DNA of 64,000 bases from Planctomycetota bacterium. Lineage in GTDB: Bacteria > Planctomycetota > OFTM77. How positions within the stretch are numbered: position 1 is the first letter of the stretch; the number at the start of each line of letters is the position of its first letter. Under the pieces are notes generated by a model. That model searched no databases. It was not told where the DNA came from and saw only the letters and a program-made list of their open reading frames with translations. Position numbers and translations under genes: made by a program. The stretch is taken from positions 124,001 through 188,000 of the forward strand of contig JAJDCO010000135.1 of NCBI GenBank assembly GCA_029260795.1, written 5' to 3'. Positions 62,901 to 64,000 of the stretch are shown here, piece by piece.

Positions 62901-64000
62901 GATGACTCCGTCGACGATCGCTCGTCATCTCCTCACCCGTTCCGCGGGTGACGACTTCGTACAGACGGGCCTGCTTTCCTTCCTTTCGCCGCAAGATTCT
63001 TCCCAAGCGTTGAACGTGCTCGCGCACACTTCCCGAGCCCGACAAGATGACGGCGACATTGGCTTCGGGAATGTCGACTCCCTCGTTGAGGACCTTCGAG
63101 GTGGCGAGCACGCTGTAGGTGCCTTCACGGAAGGCCTGGAGAATCTCCTTCCGCTCGGCGAGCTTCGTCTGGTGAGTCAGAGCCGGAACGAGGAATCGCC
63201 GCGAGATCTGGTAGACGGTGTCATTGTCGTTGGTGAAGACGAGCATGCGATCGCCGGCATGCCGCTCCAAGAGCCGCTCCAGTACCTCCAGCTTGGCGGG
63301 CGCTGCGAGGGCCAATCGCCTCTGCTCCTGATAGGCCCGAAACGCACGTCGTCCCTCCTCGGAGCGGTTGGTCGCGGCCAGAAACCGTCGCCACCCACTC
63401 GGCTCTCCGAGCGAGATGCCCTCGGCAGCGACAAACTCCCGGAACATGGATCGCGATCGGAGATACTGAGCGGCCTCATCCGGCGTGAGCTCCACGAAGA
63501 GCTGGAGCGTCTCGTACTCGGAGAGGAAGCGCCCCGCCATCTCATCGATCTCGCTGCGGAAGACCAGCGGGCCGACCAGCTCGAAGAGCTGGGACTCCTG
63601 GCCATCTCCCCGCTCGGGCGTCGCGGTCAGTCCGAGGCGGAAGGGCGCCGCGGCTCCGAGGGCAGCTTGCGAGTACGTGGGTCCGGGAAGATGGTGACAT
63701 TCGTCGAAGATCAGCAAGCCGAATCGGTTTCCGAGCCGCTCCACGTGCAGGTGCGCCGAAGCATAGGTCGTGACCGTGAGATCTCGTACCTCGTGCTCGC
63801 CACCACCGATCAAGCCGACCTCGGTCCCGAACATCAGCGCAAGCTCGGTGGACCACTGGTGCATCAGGTCCAAGGTCGGGACCACCACCAGAGCCGAACG
63901 CTGAATGCGCTCGATCGCCAACATGCCCACGAACGACTTGCCTGAGCCGGTCGGGAGCACGATGCAGCCGCGTCCCCCCTGCTTCCACCAAGCCGACAGC
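62887..64000 (-). CDS. XPB-like SF2 DNA helicase, N-terminus cut by window edge
   Basis: WWKQGGRGCIVLPTGSGKSFVGMLAIE (Walker A, reading past the track ORF start to the edge), LLIFDECHHLPG, LGLTATPER, GVDIPEANVAVILSGSGSVREHVQRLGRILRRKEGKQARLYEVV. Confidence 0.9.
   Translation of the reverse strand, partial: LSAWWKQGGRGCIVLPTGSGKSFVGMLAIERIQRSALVVVPTLDLMHQWSTELALMFGTEVGLIGGGEHEVRDLTVTTYASAHLHVERLGNRFGLLIFDECHHLPGPTYSQAALGAAAPFRLGLTATPERGDGQESQLFELVGPLVFRSEIDEMAGRFLSEYETLQLFVELTPDEAAQYLRSRSMFREFVAAEGISLGEPSGWRRFLAATNRSEEGRRAFRAYQEQRRLALAAPAKLEVLERLLERHAGDRMLVFTNDNDTVYQISRRFLVPALTHQTKLAERKEILQAFREGTYSVLATSKVLNEGVDIPEANVAVILSGSGSVREHVQRLGRILRRKEGKQARLYEVVTRGTGEEMTSDRRRSHRAYQ

Noticed and set aside
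1-64000. CRISPR arrays, tRNA/rRNA genes, transposons or prophage
   Set aside because: Read for regular direct repeats, IS-type genes and cloverleaf/rRNA sequences; none recognised. A tRNAscan-SE and ISfinder run would confirm.

Overview
High-GC bacterial chromosomal window with about 50 protein-coding genes and almost no non-coding space. I saw no rRNA, tRNA, CRISPR array, transposase or integrase. All functional calls come from reading the translations by eye; no database search was run. Main blocks: (1) tandem secreted HEAT-repeat paralogues, the first cut by the left edge; (2) a group-2-like sigma-70 factor with altered -10-recognition residues; (3) a compact, motif-degenerate xanthine-dehydrogenase/CO-dehydrogenase-like three-subunit operon; (4) an SSS symporter with a DUF3311-type partner; (5) an OpuC-like osmoprotectant ABC system (fused binding protein/permease plus ATPase), divergent from two orphan MalK/UgpC-type ATPases; (6) a minus-strand cluster at 18.1-24.5 kb with a canonical MglA-type GTPase that carries a C-terminal transmembrane tail, two roadblock proteins, a TPR protein with a roadblock-like C-terminus, and a transmembrane DUF4388-TPR-PEGA-PQQ-propeller protein. 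This is the best candidate for an undescribed signalling system; (7) a glycine cleavage operon gcvT-H-PA-PB ending at a 30-bp perfect hairpin; (8) a large exopolysaccharide locus (36.5-54.4 kb) with a BY-kinase-like protein lacking the P-loop Lys, an FG-GAP lipoprotein between Wza- and Wzz-like genes, a STAS protein, a degenerate nucleotidyltransferase/left-handed beta-helix protein and a GH9-like protein with an altered catalytic motif; (9) a lipB-PDH (E1a/E1b/E2) operon; (10) a sulfatase-fold membrane protein without the fGly cysteine position; (11) a Bax1(DUF790)-XPB helicase pair at the right edge. Many long antisense ORFs in the track are treated as GC-driven shadow ORFs.
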